This document shows positions 55,781 to 64,000 of a stretch of DNA of 64,000 bases, one piece after another. The notes below the pieces were generated by a model, which saw only the letters and a program-made list of their open reading frames with translations, had not been told where the DNA came from and searched no databases. Source of the DNA: an uncultured Oscillospiraceae bacterium (GTDB taxonomy: Bacteria > Bacillota > Clostridia > Oscillospirales > Ruminococcaceae); the NCBI GenBank assembly GCA_934446455.1, contig CAKSEE010000007.1, positions 1 to 64,000 on the forward strand. The letters are read 5' to 3'. Within the stretch, counting starts at the first letter, position 1. Every line of letters starts with the position of its first letter. The translations under genes were made by a program, and so were the position numbers.

Positions 55781-57697
55781 TTACTGCAGCTCGCCGTTTA
55801 CCCAGCTTAAAACGCGCGGGTACCTGTCGGACGCGTCAAAGAATACCGTTCGCTGCTCGCCCTCAGCCTTGATATCCTGCGTCCAGTTCTCGGGCAGCTC
55901 GCACTCTACATAGGGGCGCATATCGTCCCACAGCGCGCCCTCGTCCACCGACCACTTAAGACTTACCGTGGGGCAGAACGCGCCGTTAACGTGCGTTCTG
56001 CAGTTTTCCGTGTAGAAGAACGTTTCGTAGGTCTTGCCGCGGTAAGTCACCTTAAGCTCGGGGCGGGTTGCGTTTTCATCAAATATGCCCTGTATGTTCC
56101 TGAAAGAGAACTTCTTTACCGTACTCGGGATATTAAGCTCCCTGAGATTACCCACATCAAAGAAAGGCAGGTCATGTATCTCCTCAAGCCCCTCGGGCAG
56201 AACGAGATACTCCATGTTCGGAAGCCCTCCCATGTCGCTTGAAAGCGCCATTGCGTCCAGTACCTTAAGCGAAGAGGGCAGGACAAGCTTCTTGATACTG
56301 TTGTTTTTGGCGAATACGCCGCAGAGCAGCTCGCTGTAAACGAGCTCCTTAAGCGTTTCAGGCAGCCTTACATAGCGAAGTCTGCCGCAATCAGCAAACG
56401 TCCCTTGGTACAGCTCCTCAATGCCGTCCGCAAGGTATACCTCGCGCAGGTTTATACAATAGTTGAGAAAATACCCCGGCACTACCCCGCCGTCGACCTT
56501 TATCGCGCGCAGTATTGCCTTCTCCTCAGGGCTGAAGTAATCATCATAATATTCGCCCTCTACCACATACTTCCATGTTGCAGGTAGCTCCAGCACCTCT
56601 ATTCCGTTTTCGACTAAAAAATTTCCAAACAAGGTTACAACGGTTTTGCCGTCAATGGCTTCGGGTATCTTAACACTGCGGGAAGAGCCGTTGTACGCCG
56701 TAATGCGCAGCGTGCCGTCCTCAAGCTCGTCATACTCAAACTCCTCTGCGGGCGTGTCGGGAATATTCTCAAGCAGAGAGCCGCTAAGCAGCCTGCCGTT
56801 CACCGCAAGGTTGAGAGAACGCGCGCCGTCCTCCGCTACGCGGTACTTTACGCCCCTGTACGTAACGACAAGGTCCTTTGAGCAGTATGCGAACGGGCTG
56901 AACTCGTCGTAGCCGTACATAACGCAAAGCGTGTCGGGCAGCTTTATCTGCCTGAGCGACGTGCAGGCAAGGAACGCATTTGCACCAAGCTCCTCAAGTC
57001 CCTTTGAAAGCGTTACTTCGCTCAGCTCGTGGCACTCCTCAAACGCGCTGTAGCCAATCCTTTTCACCGTGCGCGGAATACGTATCTTATCAAGCCCCGA
57101 CTGCGAAAACGCGCACGCTCCTATCTCCTCAAGTCCCTCGTTGAGCTTTATCTCATAAAGTGCGAAGCAGTCTGCAAACGCAAGCTCATCTATAAGCCTG
57201 AGCGACCTCGGGAGGTCAACCCTGCGCAGATTTGTAAAGCCCTCAAATGTGCGCGCGCCTATCATCGTTATCCCATCGGAAAGCACTACCCTTTCAAAGC
57301 TTCTGCGGCATTCTTTCGGGAAAAGGTCGGTATCAACGCTTACATTTATTTCCTTTCCATCCTTATCGCTGATTGTCCCGCCCATTGTCGCCGCCATCTC
57401 TTTCCAGCCGCGGAGCATTCTGCCCTCGTTGTCGCTCTCCACATTTCGCGTGGGTATCACCGCCGTTCTGTCAGAGCCCTCGAGCCTGCCGACGTAAAGC
57501 TCGCTGAAAAAAGTGCTCTCAGTATATCCGAGCGTTCCTGCAACGCGCATTCCCTCAGCCTGCGACGGGATAACGCAGGCATAATCGTAATTTCCGTATT
57601 TTTTGCTACCAAACATACCCGTCGCATAAAGTACGCCGCTGTTGTCGAATTCCGCAAGGTAGCAGCAATCCGTCCTGATAACCTTTGTAATTTCCAT
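55781..57697 (-). CDS. LRR_5 (BspA-like) leucine-rich repeat protein
   Basis: A 638-residue protein with many ~23-residue LRR_5 repeats (VVLSDGITMIGARTFEGFTN, then IPRTVKRIGYSAFEECHEL). No signal peptide or membrane segment, unlike the usual surface members, so it appears cytoplasmic or exported by another way. The partner is unknown. Confidence 0.85.
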   Translation of the reverse strand: MEITKVIRTDCCYLAEFDNSGVLYATGMFGSKKYGNYDYACVIPSQAEGMRVAGTLGYTESTFFSELYVGRLEGSDRTAVIPTRNVESDNEGRMLRGWKEMAATMGGTISDKDGKEINVSVDTDLFPKECRRSFERVVLSDGITMIGARTFEGFTNLRRVDLPRSLRLIDELAFADCFALYEIKLNEGLEEIGACAFSQSGLDKIRIPRTVKRIGYSAFEECHELSEVTLSKGLEELGANAFLACTSLRQIKLPDTLCVMYGYDEFSPFAYCSKDLVVTYRGVKYRVAEDGARSLNLAVNGRLLSGSLLENIPDTPAEEFEYDELEDGTLRITAYNGSSRSVKIPEAIDGKTVVTLFGNFLVENGIEVLELPATWKYVVEGEYYDDYFSPEEKAILRAIKVDGGVVPGYFLNYCINLREVYLADGIEELYQGTFADCGRLRYVRLPETLKELVYSELLCGVFAKNNSIKKLVLPSSLKVLDAMALSSDMGGLPNMEYLVLPEGLEEIHDLPFFDVGNLRELNIPSTVKKFSFRNIQGIFDENATRPELKVTYRGKTYETFFYTENCRTHVNGAFCPTVSLKWSVDEGALWDDMRPYVECELPENWTQDIKAEGEQRTVFFDASDRYPRVLSWVNGELQ

Positions 57698-57751
57698 ATC
57701 TGTTCCTCCGTGATGACGTAAATCCTGTGGGGTTTCTCAGCTGATGATGAC

Positions 57752-57780
57752 AGTATAGCAGATATTCCCGCTTCCGTCAA
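57752..57780 (-). promoter_or_regulatory. sigma-A promoter of the LRR gene
   Basis: TTGACG, a 17-base spacer and TATACT on the minus strand. Confidence 0.7.
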
Positions 57781-58130
57781 GCAAAAAACTGCGGCTTTTT
57801 TGATACAGTTTTAATTGTCCCGTTTTTGGCCGCAAAACTGCACAATCCCTGCAAACGGCTTTGTTATGCCAAATTTGGCAGTTCGGCGCCTGACCGCGGT
57901 CAAAGAATCCGCCACCACTATATATTGTGGTGATATTGCAAATCAAGCTTACGGAATACAATATTTATGCAGTCTAATTAAGCGTTGTAACAAATAACCT
58001 CCCCCTGAGCGCCCTGATTTCAGCGTTTTGACGAACCAACGGCTGCAAGCCCGACAACGCATTATGAGTAGCTGTTATTTTTGGTTAAAATGCCAAACCC
58101 CTGTATGCGCGCAAAAATTCCCCCGCCCTA
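57781..58130. other. divergent intergenic region with three palindromes
   Basis: No gene. Perfect palindromes TGCCAAATTTGGCA (57867-57880) and TGACCGCGGTCA (57891-57902) are followed by CACCAC-8-GTGGTG (57913-57932). The core of the last, CCACTATATATTGTGG, resembles an NrdR box. Confidence 0.5.
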
Positions 58131-58159
58131 TTGATTTTGCGCAGAAAATGGTGTATAAT
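58131..58159 (+). promoter_or_regulatory. sigma-A promoter of ppa-maf
   Basis: TTGATT, a 17-base spacer and TATAAT, ~36 nt before the ppa ATG. Confidence 0.8.
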
Positions 58160-58194
58160 CATAGTAAACAAACCCATTGAAAGGACGAAAAGAT

Positions 58195-58746
58195 ATGAAC
58201 ATATGGCACGACGTAGCCCCCGAGAGGATAACCCCCACAGATTTTCTTGCAGTAGTTGAGATAGAAAAGGGCAGCAAGAAAAAGTACGAGCTTGACAAGC
58301 AGACGGGCTTTATCATACTCGACAGAATACTTTACACCTCTACCCACTACCCCGCGAATTACGGCTTTATCCCGCGCACCCTTGCAGACGACGGCGACCC
58401 GCTCGACGTGCTGCTGCTCTGCAACGAGCCGATTAACCCGCTTGTGCTTGTGCAGTGCTACCCTATCGGCGTTATCACCATGCTCGACAACGGCAAGAAT
58501 GATGAGAAGATCATCGCCATTCCGTTTGAGGACCCGACCTACAACGCATACCGCGGCATTGAGGCGCTCCCGAGCCACATCTTTGAGGAAATGCGCCACT
58601 TCTTCTCGGTGTACAAGCAGCTCGAGGGCAAGGAAACAGCCGTGAACGAGGTTATGGGGCAGAAAGCCGCAATTCAGGTAATCAGCCAGTGCATAAAGAA
58701 CTACAACGAGATATACGGCGCGCGGGAGAAGGAGAACGAGGAATGA
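58195..58746 (+). CDS. ppa: family I inorganic pyrophosphatase
   Basis: A 183-residue enzyme that hydrolyses PPi to phosphate. KKKYELDKQTG, the Asp-rich DDGDPLDVLLL signature and YPANYGFIP are visible, with the Lys/Asp metal-site residues in place. The ATG at 58195 follows AAAGGA. Its stop overlaps the maf ATG. Confidence 0.94.
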   Translation: MNIWHDVAPERITPTDFLAVVEIEKGSKKKYELDKQTGFIILDRILYTSTHYPANYGFIPRTLADDGDPLDVLLLCNEPINPLVLVQCYPIGVITMLDNGKNDEKIIAIPFEDPTYNAYRGIEALPSHIFEEMRHFFSVYKQLEGKETAVNEVMGQKAAIQVISQCIKNYNEIYGAREKENEE

Positions 58747-59294
58747 TTCTCGCAAGTCAGTCGCCGCGCAGGCGCGAGCTGCTGTCGCTTATCACTGAAG
58801 ACTTTACGATAATCCCGGCAAAGGGCGAGGAGAGCATTCCCGAGGGCACGCCTGCGCGCGCTGCCGTAGAGCTTCTCGCACGGCAGAAGGCGCAGGAAAT
58901 AGCGCTCACGCACAGCGGCGAGGCGATAGTCGCCGCCGATACCGTTGTGTGCTGCGACGGCGTTATCATGGGCAAGCCCCGCTCCGAAGCGCACGCGCGC
59001 GAAATGCTGCACAGCCTTTCGGGGCGCGTGCATGAGGTGTACACGGGCGTTTGCGTGATGTTCCCTGACGGGTGCCGCGAGTGCTTTTCCGAGGAAACGC
59101 TCGTGGAGTTCTTTGAGCTTACCGACGAGGAGATAGCCGCCTACGCCGCCACGGGCGAGCCTATGGACAAGGCGGGCGCCTACGGCATTCAGGGCAGGGG
59201 CGCGCTGCTTGTCAAGGGGATAAAGGGCGACTACTACAATGTCATGGGGCTGCCCGTTGCAAGGCTCGCGCGGGTGCTTAAAAGGCGCATTTAG
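58743..59294 (+). CDS. maf: Maf-type nucleoside triphosphate pyrophosphatase
   Basis: A 183-residue Maf protein starting MILASQSPRRRELLSLI, with AADTVVCCDG and the YGIQGRGALLVKGIKGDYYN motif. Maf enzymes hydrolyse non-canonical or pyrimidine NTPs and release PPi, which fits its coupling to ppa. The ATG overlaps the ppa stop by 4 bp. Confidence 0.93.
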   Translation: MILASQSPRRRELLSLITEDFTIIPAKGEESIPEGTPARAAVELLARQKAQEIALTHSGEAIVAADTVVCCDGVIMGKPRSEAHAREMLHSLSGRVHEVYTGVCVMFPDGCRECFSEETLVEFFELTDEEIAAYAATGEPMDKAGAYGIQGRGALLVKGIKGDYYNVMGLPVARLARVLKRRI

Positions 59295-59400
59295 TCAGCG
59301 GATTGTAATATTACCGCGGATTATTGCATTTTGTATACTCGCCGCTGTAAACAGCTCGTATATTGTCGAGTTATATTACTCATTGTAAAAGGAGAGCGAA

Positions 59401-59994
59401 ATGGCAGGTAAACTCAAAAAGCTCACGTACAACTCACCCGTTATACTCACCTATGCTCTGGTGTGCCTTGCAGTGCTTGTTGCAGACTCCCTTACGGGCG
59501 GGCTGCTGAACAGGCTGCTGTTCATATGCTACGGCCACCCTAACCTGTTCGACCCGCTGACATACCCGCGGCTTGTGCTGCATATATTCGGCCATGTGAA
59601 CCTTGCGCACTACACCAACAACATGGTGCTCATGCTGCTTGTGGGTCCTATAGTCGAGGAGCGCTACGGCAGCTGGAACCTGTGCGTGATGATTGGCGCG
59701 ACAGCGCTCGGCACGGGTATTCTCAACAGCATTTTATTCTCCACGGGAATAATCGGCGCAAGCGGCATTGTGTTCATGCTGATAATCCTGAGCGCCTTTA
59801 CCAACATGAGAAAGGGCGAGATACCTATAACGCTCATTCTCGTGACTGCGGCGTATCTCGGGCAGGAAATATACGACGGACTGTTCACAAACGACAACAT
59901 CTCGCACTTCGGTCACTTAACGGGCGGATTTTTCGGGCTTGCGTTCGGCATTATGTTCTATAAAAAGAAGTTTGAGAACGGCACAAACTCGTAA
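59401..59994 (+). CDS. rhomboid-family intramembrane serine protease
   Basis: A 197-residue, six-helix membrane protein. Ser121 in GASGIVF and His172 in HFGHLTGG form the catalytic dyad, and HYTNNM supplies the oxyanion-type His/Asn motif. It should cleave membrane proteins within the bilayer; the substrate is unknown. A terminator hairpin follows. Confidence 0.88.
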   Translation: MAGKLKKLTYNSPVILTYALVCLAVLVADSLTGGLLNRLLFICYGHPNLFDPLTYPRLVLHIFGHVNLAHYTNNMVLMLLVGPIVEERYGSWNLCVMIGATALGTGILNSILFSTGIIGASGIVFMLIILSAFTNMRKGEIPITLILVTAAYLGQEIYDGLFTNDNISHFGHLTGGFFGLAFGIMFYKKKFENGTNS

Positions 59995-60021
59995 TATTAC
60001 GGCATATTTATACAAATAGTA

Positions 60022-60265
60022 AAACGGGCTGTTGGTTCAGCCCGTTTCAGCTTGTCGAAAAAATATGTTATGCCCGCGAAGCGGGTTTTGAAATCCGTTT
60101 TTTGTCACGGCTCCGCCGGGGCAAAAAACACTTCTATCCGCACAAGTGTGCGAATTGTCGGCGTAGCCGGCAATGAGTGCGCGCAGTGCGGATGTTCCTG
60201 TCGGAAAAGTCGCAAGACTTTTTCGACAGACTCAAACGGGCTGTTGGTTCAGCCCGTTTTTTCTG
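60022..60265. repeat. 186-bp repeat copy B between duplicated terminator hairpins
   Basis: The unit (60048-60233) is nearly identical to copy A, also exactly 186 bp. The flanking 26-bp terminator hairpin of the rhomboid gene (AAACGGGCTG...CAGCCCGTTT) is identical on both sides (60022-60047 and 60234-60259). The right copy keeps the T-run. The flanks differ from site A, so they belong to the target and not to the repeat. Confidence 0.9.
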
Positions 60266-60320
60266 TTCTGTTGTCGCTTATTCGCTGCGTACTACCCGCA
60301 TGGCGAAAGCGCACGCGCGT

Positions 60321-61337
60321 TTATCTGAACCCGTAAAGCGAAACCTGCTCGAAGCCGTCAAGCAGCTCGCCGCTCATCTTGAACGCCGTGTCCACTCCGC
60401 GCGCAACGCACTCTATCGGGTTCTCCGCAACATAGCACGGCGCGCCCACGTTGTCGCTTATAAGCTCTGCAAGACCGCCGAGCATTGCGCCACCGCCCGT
60501 CAGCAGTATGCCGTTCGTCAGGATATCGCCGACAAGCTCGGGAGGCGCGCTCTCCAGTACCAGCTTCACCTGCTCCACTATCTCCGTTGCGTTTTCGTGG
60601 AGCGCGTCGTAAATGTCGAGGTCAGTTATCTCAATGCTCTCGGGCAGCCCCTTGAGGAGGTTTCTGCCGCGGACGGTCATCTTCACCTCGCCCTTGGGGT
60701 CGAATACGTTTGCTATCTCTATCTTCGCCTTTTCCGCAGTCTTTTCGCCGATAAGCACCTTGTACTTCTGCGTGAGGTAGCGTATTATTGCCGCGTCAAA
60801 CTTGTTGCCCGCCATTTTGTGTGAACGCGAGGATACGATACCGTTAAAGGACACGATAGCCACATCGGAAGTGCCGCCGCCGATATCCACGACCATTGTG
60901 CCGTTTGGCTTTGAAATGTCTATCCCTGCGCCGATAAGCGCCGCAATGGGCTCCTCTATCAGGAATACCTTGCGCGCGCCTGCGGAAAGCGCAGCCTCTA
61001 CAACCGCGCGGCGCTCAACGTCCGTTACGGAGGACGGAACGCACAGAACAACGCGGGGCTTCACCATAAAGCCGCCGTTTACCTTGTGGATAAACGCGCG
61101 TATCATTTCCTCGGTCATGTCGTTGTCCGAAATAACGCCGTCCTTGAGCGGGCGCACCGCAACGATGTACTCGGGCGTTCTGCCTATCATCTTGTACGCC
61201 TCGCTGCCGACAGCAACGACCATCTTCTTCTTTTTATCGTACGCGACAACGCTCGGTTCGTTCAGGACTATGCCCTTTCCGCTCACGGTGATGATTATAT
61301 TCGCTGTGCCTAAATCTATTCCTATATCAAGTGCCAT
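60321..61337 (-). CDS. mreB: MreB/Mbl-family actin-like protein
   Basis: A 338-residue MreB homologue (GIDLGTANIIITVSGKGIVLNEPSVVA split, phosphate loops VVDIGGGTSDVA and GGGAMLGG). It forms membrane-associated filaments that guide lateral wall synthesis. MreC/MreD genes are not adjacent, so this may be an Mbl- or MreBH-type paralogue. The symbol is used for the family. Confidence 0.9.
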   Translation of the reverse strand: MALDIGIDLGTANIIITVSGKGIVLNEPSVVAYDKKKKMVVAVGSEAYKMIGRTPEYIVAVRPLKDGVISDNDMTEEMIRAFIHKVNGGFMVKPRVVLCVPSSVTDVERRAVVEAALSAGARKVFLIEEPIAALIGAGIDISKPNGTMVVDIGGGTSDVAIVSFNGIVSSRSHKMAGNKFDAAIIRYLTQKYKVLIGEKTAEKAKIEIANVFDPKGEVKMTVRGRNLLKGLPESIEITDLDIYDALHENATEIVEQVKLVLESAPPELVGDILTNGILLTGGGAMLGGLAELISDNVGAPCYVAENPIECVARGVDTAFKMSGELLDGFEQVSLYGFR

Positions 61338-61375
61338 AATTTATTCTCCTTTTGTTCGTACAAGCCTATTACTAT

Positions 61376-61404
61376 ATTATAACACTTTTCTTCATTTATT
61401 GCAA
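61376..61404 (-). promoter_or_regulatory. sigma-A promoter of the MreB-family gene
   Basis: TTGCAA, a 17-base spacer and TATAAT on the minus strand, ~35 nt before the ATG. Confidence 0.8.
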
Positions 61405-61463
61405 CGCCGTGCGGGGAAAAATACACGAATTTCCTGTCCCCGTTTTTGGGCAATTCGCCCAAA

Positions 61464-62183
61464 TCAGCGCAGACGGCGGCGTCTGCGGTTCTCCCGCTCC
61501 GATTCGCGCTCCAGGTCGCGCGCTGCGCGGTACTGCGCCACAAACGCCTGCTCCAGCGGAGAATATTCCTCGCCCGCAGAGTCCGCGATAATGGGTTCCT
61601 CGGCGTGCCTTACAACGCGCTTTACCTCGGCTATGCCGGTGTTCAGCATAAGGTAATAAAACGGCGTGTCCGTAATATCCGTGTATCCGTCGCTTTTGAA
61701 TATTACGGGATAAACGACCGTTTTTATCTCCGTTTCAATCGTTACCGCCCACCCGCGCCGTCTGCCGAAGCGCTTTATCTCCTCCCGGCGGATATCGGTT
61801 ATCTCGCGGTAGTAGAAATATTCGCGCCTACCCCTGCCGTCGGTTACGATAAACGCGTCGTCCGTGAGCTCGCAGCGGTAGAACCTGCCTGCGTTTATCG
61901 CTGCAAATATCGTACCCGTGACGATTCCGACCGCGCCGTCAATCATCATGTCGATGAAGTCAGCCACTCCGTACAGCACCTCGGCAAGCCCCGGGCAGTC
62001 CGTGCCGAGCCTTGCTATAAGCGCCGCGAACAGCACCACCGTAATCCCGCCCGTTATTATAAGTATCAGCTTCTCGTGCCTGAACGCGCAATGGAATGTC
62101 CCGCGCGTTCTGATAAGGCGCTCGGGACTGTCGGGCGCTTCCTGCGGGCGTTTTTCAAGGCTGACTTTCCTTATCTCGTCCAT
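61464..62183 (-). CDS. membrane protein with PH/YcxB-like cytoplasmic domain
   Basis: A 239-residue protein. Two hydrophobic segments (LILIITGGITVVLFAALIA and GAVGIVTGTIFAAI) precede a beta-rich region (YRCELTDDAFIVTDGRGRREYF, split at residue ~130) and an Arg-rich tail ending RENRRRRRLR. The fold resembles YcxB/PH-like domains, not certain. It follows the dGTPase gene by 12 bp. Confidence 0.55.
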   Translation of the reverse strand: MDEIRKVSLEKRPQEAPDSPERLIRTRGTFHCAFRHEKLILIITGGITVVLFAALIARLGTDCPGLAEVLYGVADFIDMMIDGAVGIVTGTIFAAINAGRFYRCELTDDAFIVTDGRGRREYFYYREITDIRREEIKRFGRRRGWAVTIETEIKTVVYPVIFKSDGYTDITDTPFYYLMLNTGIAEVKRVVRHAEEPIIADSAGEEYSPLEQAFVAQYRAARDLERESERENRRRRRLR

Positions 62184-62195
62184 GCCCCCGCAGCG

Positions 62196-63617
62196 CTACG
62201 ATATCGCGCTCAGGCTGCGGAAAAGCTCCTGCGCAAAGCCGTCCGTCATGCCGCACACATAGTCCGTTACAAGCTGAAGCCTGCACCTGCACTGCTCTGC
62301 GTCGTCCGCGCCGCGGCAGCTACTCTTGCATATCTCGGTGTAGTTGCCCGACATCACCGAAATAAGGTTCTCGTCGGTTATGCGCTGCTGCTCGGTATCG
62401 AAGCGCAGCGCTGCGCCCGTTATCCGCTCAAGCAGAAAGGTCATCATGGTGTCCGCGGCAAGCTCGGTGCGCAGTATGCCCGCAGAGCGGAACGCATACC
62501 TGCACGCTATGTCGCTCAGCGCCTTTGACAGTACGCGCGCGGGGGACGCTGCAAGCAGCTCCTGCGGAAATTCGCCCGCCATTATTGCATCGTAATTGTC
62601 GGTGAACGCGTCCGCAGCCGCCGTTATAAGCCTTGTCTGCATGAATATCATCCAGTTCTGCACTGCCTTTTCCTCCGGGTCGGGAAGCCCGTGCTTTTTT
62701 GCCGCCCACAGGCAGTCCGAAAGCTTCTGCGCCGCCTGCTGCGTAAGCTCAAGCTCCTCCTCCGTCTTGCAGCGCCCGGGCAGCTTGCTCAGCTCCTCAA
62801 GCAGCGCCTGAAACGAGATAAGCCCCTTTACTGCCGCGTCCTCGATGTCCGCGGTCTTGTACGCGATATCGTCCGCGCTCTCCAGCAGAAATGTGAGCGG
62901 ATAGCGGCAGTCCACCGCCCCCGTAGAAGCGGCTATATCCTCGTAGAGCGCCTGTTCTGACACGAAGTAGCCCATCTTCTTGTCCTTGACGTTGCCGCTC
63001 CCCTTATCCATGCCAAGCGATGACACAGGGTACTTGACGATAGTGTTAAGCAGCGCGTATGTAAGGTTCATGCCGTGGTCGAGGTCCACAAGGCAGTGCA
63101 GCCTTGTGAGAACGCGCAGCGCCTGCGCATTGCCCTCGAAATGCAGCAGGTCGCCCTGCGCCTGAGGCGACAGAAGCTCCGTTACCGGAACGCCCTTAAA
63201 GCGAAGCGCGGGCAGGTTCTCGCCGAACCACTGCCGTATCGCAAACTCGCCGAAATGCCCGAACGGCGGGTTGCCTATGTCATGCACAAGTCCCGCGCAT
63301 TTAAGGATATCGCAGCAGTTCTCGCGCGTCTGCCCGTCAACGCCCTGCACGCACTGCTCCTCAAGCCTGCGGAATACGATATCGCCGAGCGACCCCGCAA
63401 AGCTCGACACCTCGAGCGAATGCGTGAGCCTTGTGCGCACAAAGTCGCCGCGATTGAGCGGATAAACCTGCGTCTTGTCCTGAAGCCTGCGGAAGCTCGC
63501 GCTGCCGATAATCCTGTGGTAGTCCTTCCTGAATTCCGTGCGCACATCATTCGGAACATTGGAAACGTGCTGCCTGCTGCGCCTTGCGCACAGCAGCTGC
63601 TGCCAGGTCATAAGCAT
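62196..63617 (-). CDS. dgt: deoxyguanosinetriphosphate triphosphohydrolase-like HD protein
   Basis: About 473 residues. The HD motif is spread over RTRLTHSLEVSS and GLVHDIGNPPFGHFGE, with a DDIAYKTADIEDA region. Dgt enzymes split dNTPs to nucleoside and triphosphate. The ATG at 63617 has GGCGGG four bases upstream; an ATG six bases later and a longer frame to 63785 are alternatives. Confidence 0.9.
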   Translation of the reverse strand: MLMTWQQLLCARRSRQHVSNVPNDVRTEFRKDYHRIIGSASFRRLQDKTQVYPLNRGDFVRTRLTHSLEVSSFAGSLGDIVFRRLEEQCVQGVDGQTRENCCDILKCAGLVHDIGNPPFGHFGEFAIRQWFGENLPALRFKGVPVTELLSPQAQGDLLHFEGNAQALRVLTRLHCLVDLDHGMNLTYALLNTIVKYPVSSLGMDKGSGNVKDKKMGYFVSEQALYEDIAASTGAVDCRYPLTFLLESADDIAYKTADIEDAAVKGLISFQALLEELSKLPGRCKTEEELELTQQAAQKLSDCLWAAKKHGLPDPEEKAVQNWMIFMQTRLITAAADAFTDNYDAIMAGEFPQELLAASPARVLSKALSDIACRYAFRSAGILRTELAADTMMTFLLERITGAALRFDTEQQRITDENLISVMSGNYTEICKSSCRGADDAEQCRCRLQLVTDYVCGMTDGFAQELFRSLSAIS

Positions 63618-63862
63618 AACACCCGCCTTTCCCCGCACAAACTGCCGCCGTGCGGAATAAAATATAGAGGAGCCGCGCGCATAAACGCTGCGGCACCGAC
63701 GGCGCAAAAAACAGCCGTCCATGCTGCCGCCGTTCGCTGAATAACTGACTTTCCAAGGGGCAATAATACCAACAGCGGAACACAAGGGCGGCAGCGCACA
63801 AGCTCCGCGAGGTGTCAGAAAACAGGGACGATACGTCCCGCAGCGAAAGGAATGGTCTGAAA

Positions 63863-64000
63863 ATGTTAGTCAAGCGCGGAGAAATATACTACGCGGACTT
63901 AAGCCCCGTGGTAGGCTCAGAGCAGGGCGGCGTGCGCCCCGTACTGATAGTGCAGAACGATATCGGCAACAAGCACAGCCCCACGGTGATAGCAGCGGCA
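63863..64000 (+). CDS. MazF/PemK/NdoA endoribonuclease, partial
   Basis: The first 46 residues, cut by the window end: [20 protein letters not shown], then [10 protein letters not shown]. This is the MazF start, including the GxEQGGxRPxxV motif. MazF cleaves mRNA at short sequences. No antitoxin-like frame precedes it within the 240 bp back to dgt, so the antitoxin may lie elsewhere. Confidence 0.88.
   Translation, partial: MLVKRGEIYYADLSPVVGSEQGGVRPVLIVQNDIGNKHSPTVIAAA

Overview
The window looks like chromosomal DNA of a GC-rich, spore-forming Clostridia member, probably Oscillospirales/Ruminococcaceae. This rests on the rimP-nusA-rnpM-ylxQ-infB-rbfA-nrnA-truB-ribF order, CIRCE-controlled groESL, class B sortases, a Ruminococcus-type GH94 cellobiose phosphorylase and a LysM-GH18 spore-lysin-like gene. 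The taxon is inferred from gene content only.

Layout. 1-8.8 kb: translation/transcription operon on the minus strand behind one sigma-A promoter. 8.8-12.2 kb: an RtcB RNA ligase-slipin pair with an unusually long GC-rich leader, then a candidate small RNA with its own promoter, a UCCUCC segment and a terminator. 12.2-20 kb (plus): cysteine desulfurase-thiI-pncC, three consecutive class B sortases and a SpoIID-domain lipoprotein. 20-24.6 kb (minus): comF, recD2, a small membrane protein and prmA. 24.7-32.7 kb: XRE regulator, small membrane proteins, CNNM/CorC transporter-like protein, ArsC/Spx-like protein, HAD phosphatase, an HMGL-like protein and an EAL protein. 32.9-43.3 kb: an SGNH hydrolase with an SPETG sorting tail, groEL/groES, unknown genes, mntP, tgt and cellobiose phosphorylase. 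43.4-44.3 kb: a decayed ECF sigma/partner pair.

The most striking locus is 44.5-50.3 kb. A LysM-LysM-GH18 gene of the SleL/YaaH spore-lysin type is cut in two by a 3,652-bp element. The element encodes a large serine recombinase, a 54-residue protein just upstream of it, a short peptide plus HprK-like kinase pair, and a decayed secreted-protein gene. Both junctions carry the 7-bp sequence TATACAT. The inner arms are symmetric half-sites around a central AC dinucleotide, which is the layout of a serine-integrase attP. Joining the outer halves at the repeat restores one uninterrupted 423-codon reading frame. This has the architecture of a skin-like intervening element whose excision would rebuild a sporulation gene. 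Excision itself is not shown by the sequence.

50.4-64 kb: a 1,705-residue VPATG cell-wall protein, an LRR_5 protein, inorganic pyrophosphatase-maf, rhomboid, an MreB-family protein, a dGTPase and the start of a mazF-like gene. Two copies of a 186-bp repeat (55.6 and 60.1 kb) each lie between direct copies of the local terminator hairpin. A second repeat family forms 105-bp hairpins at 20.1 and 44.5 kb. No tRNA, rRNA or CRISPR array was recognised.
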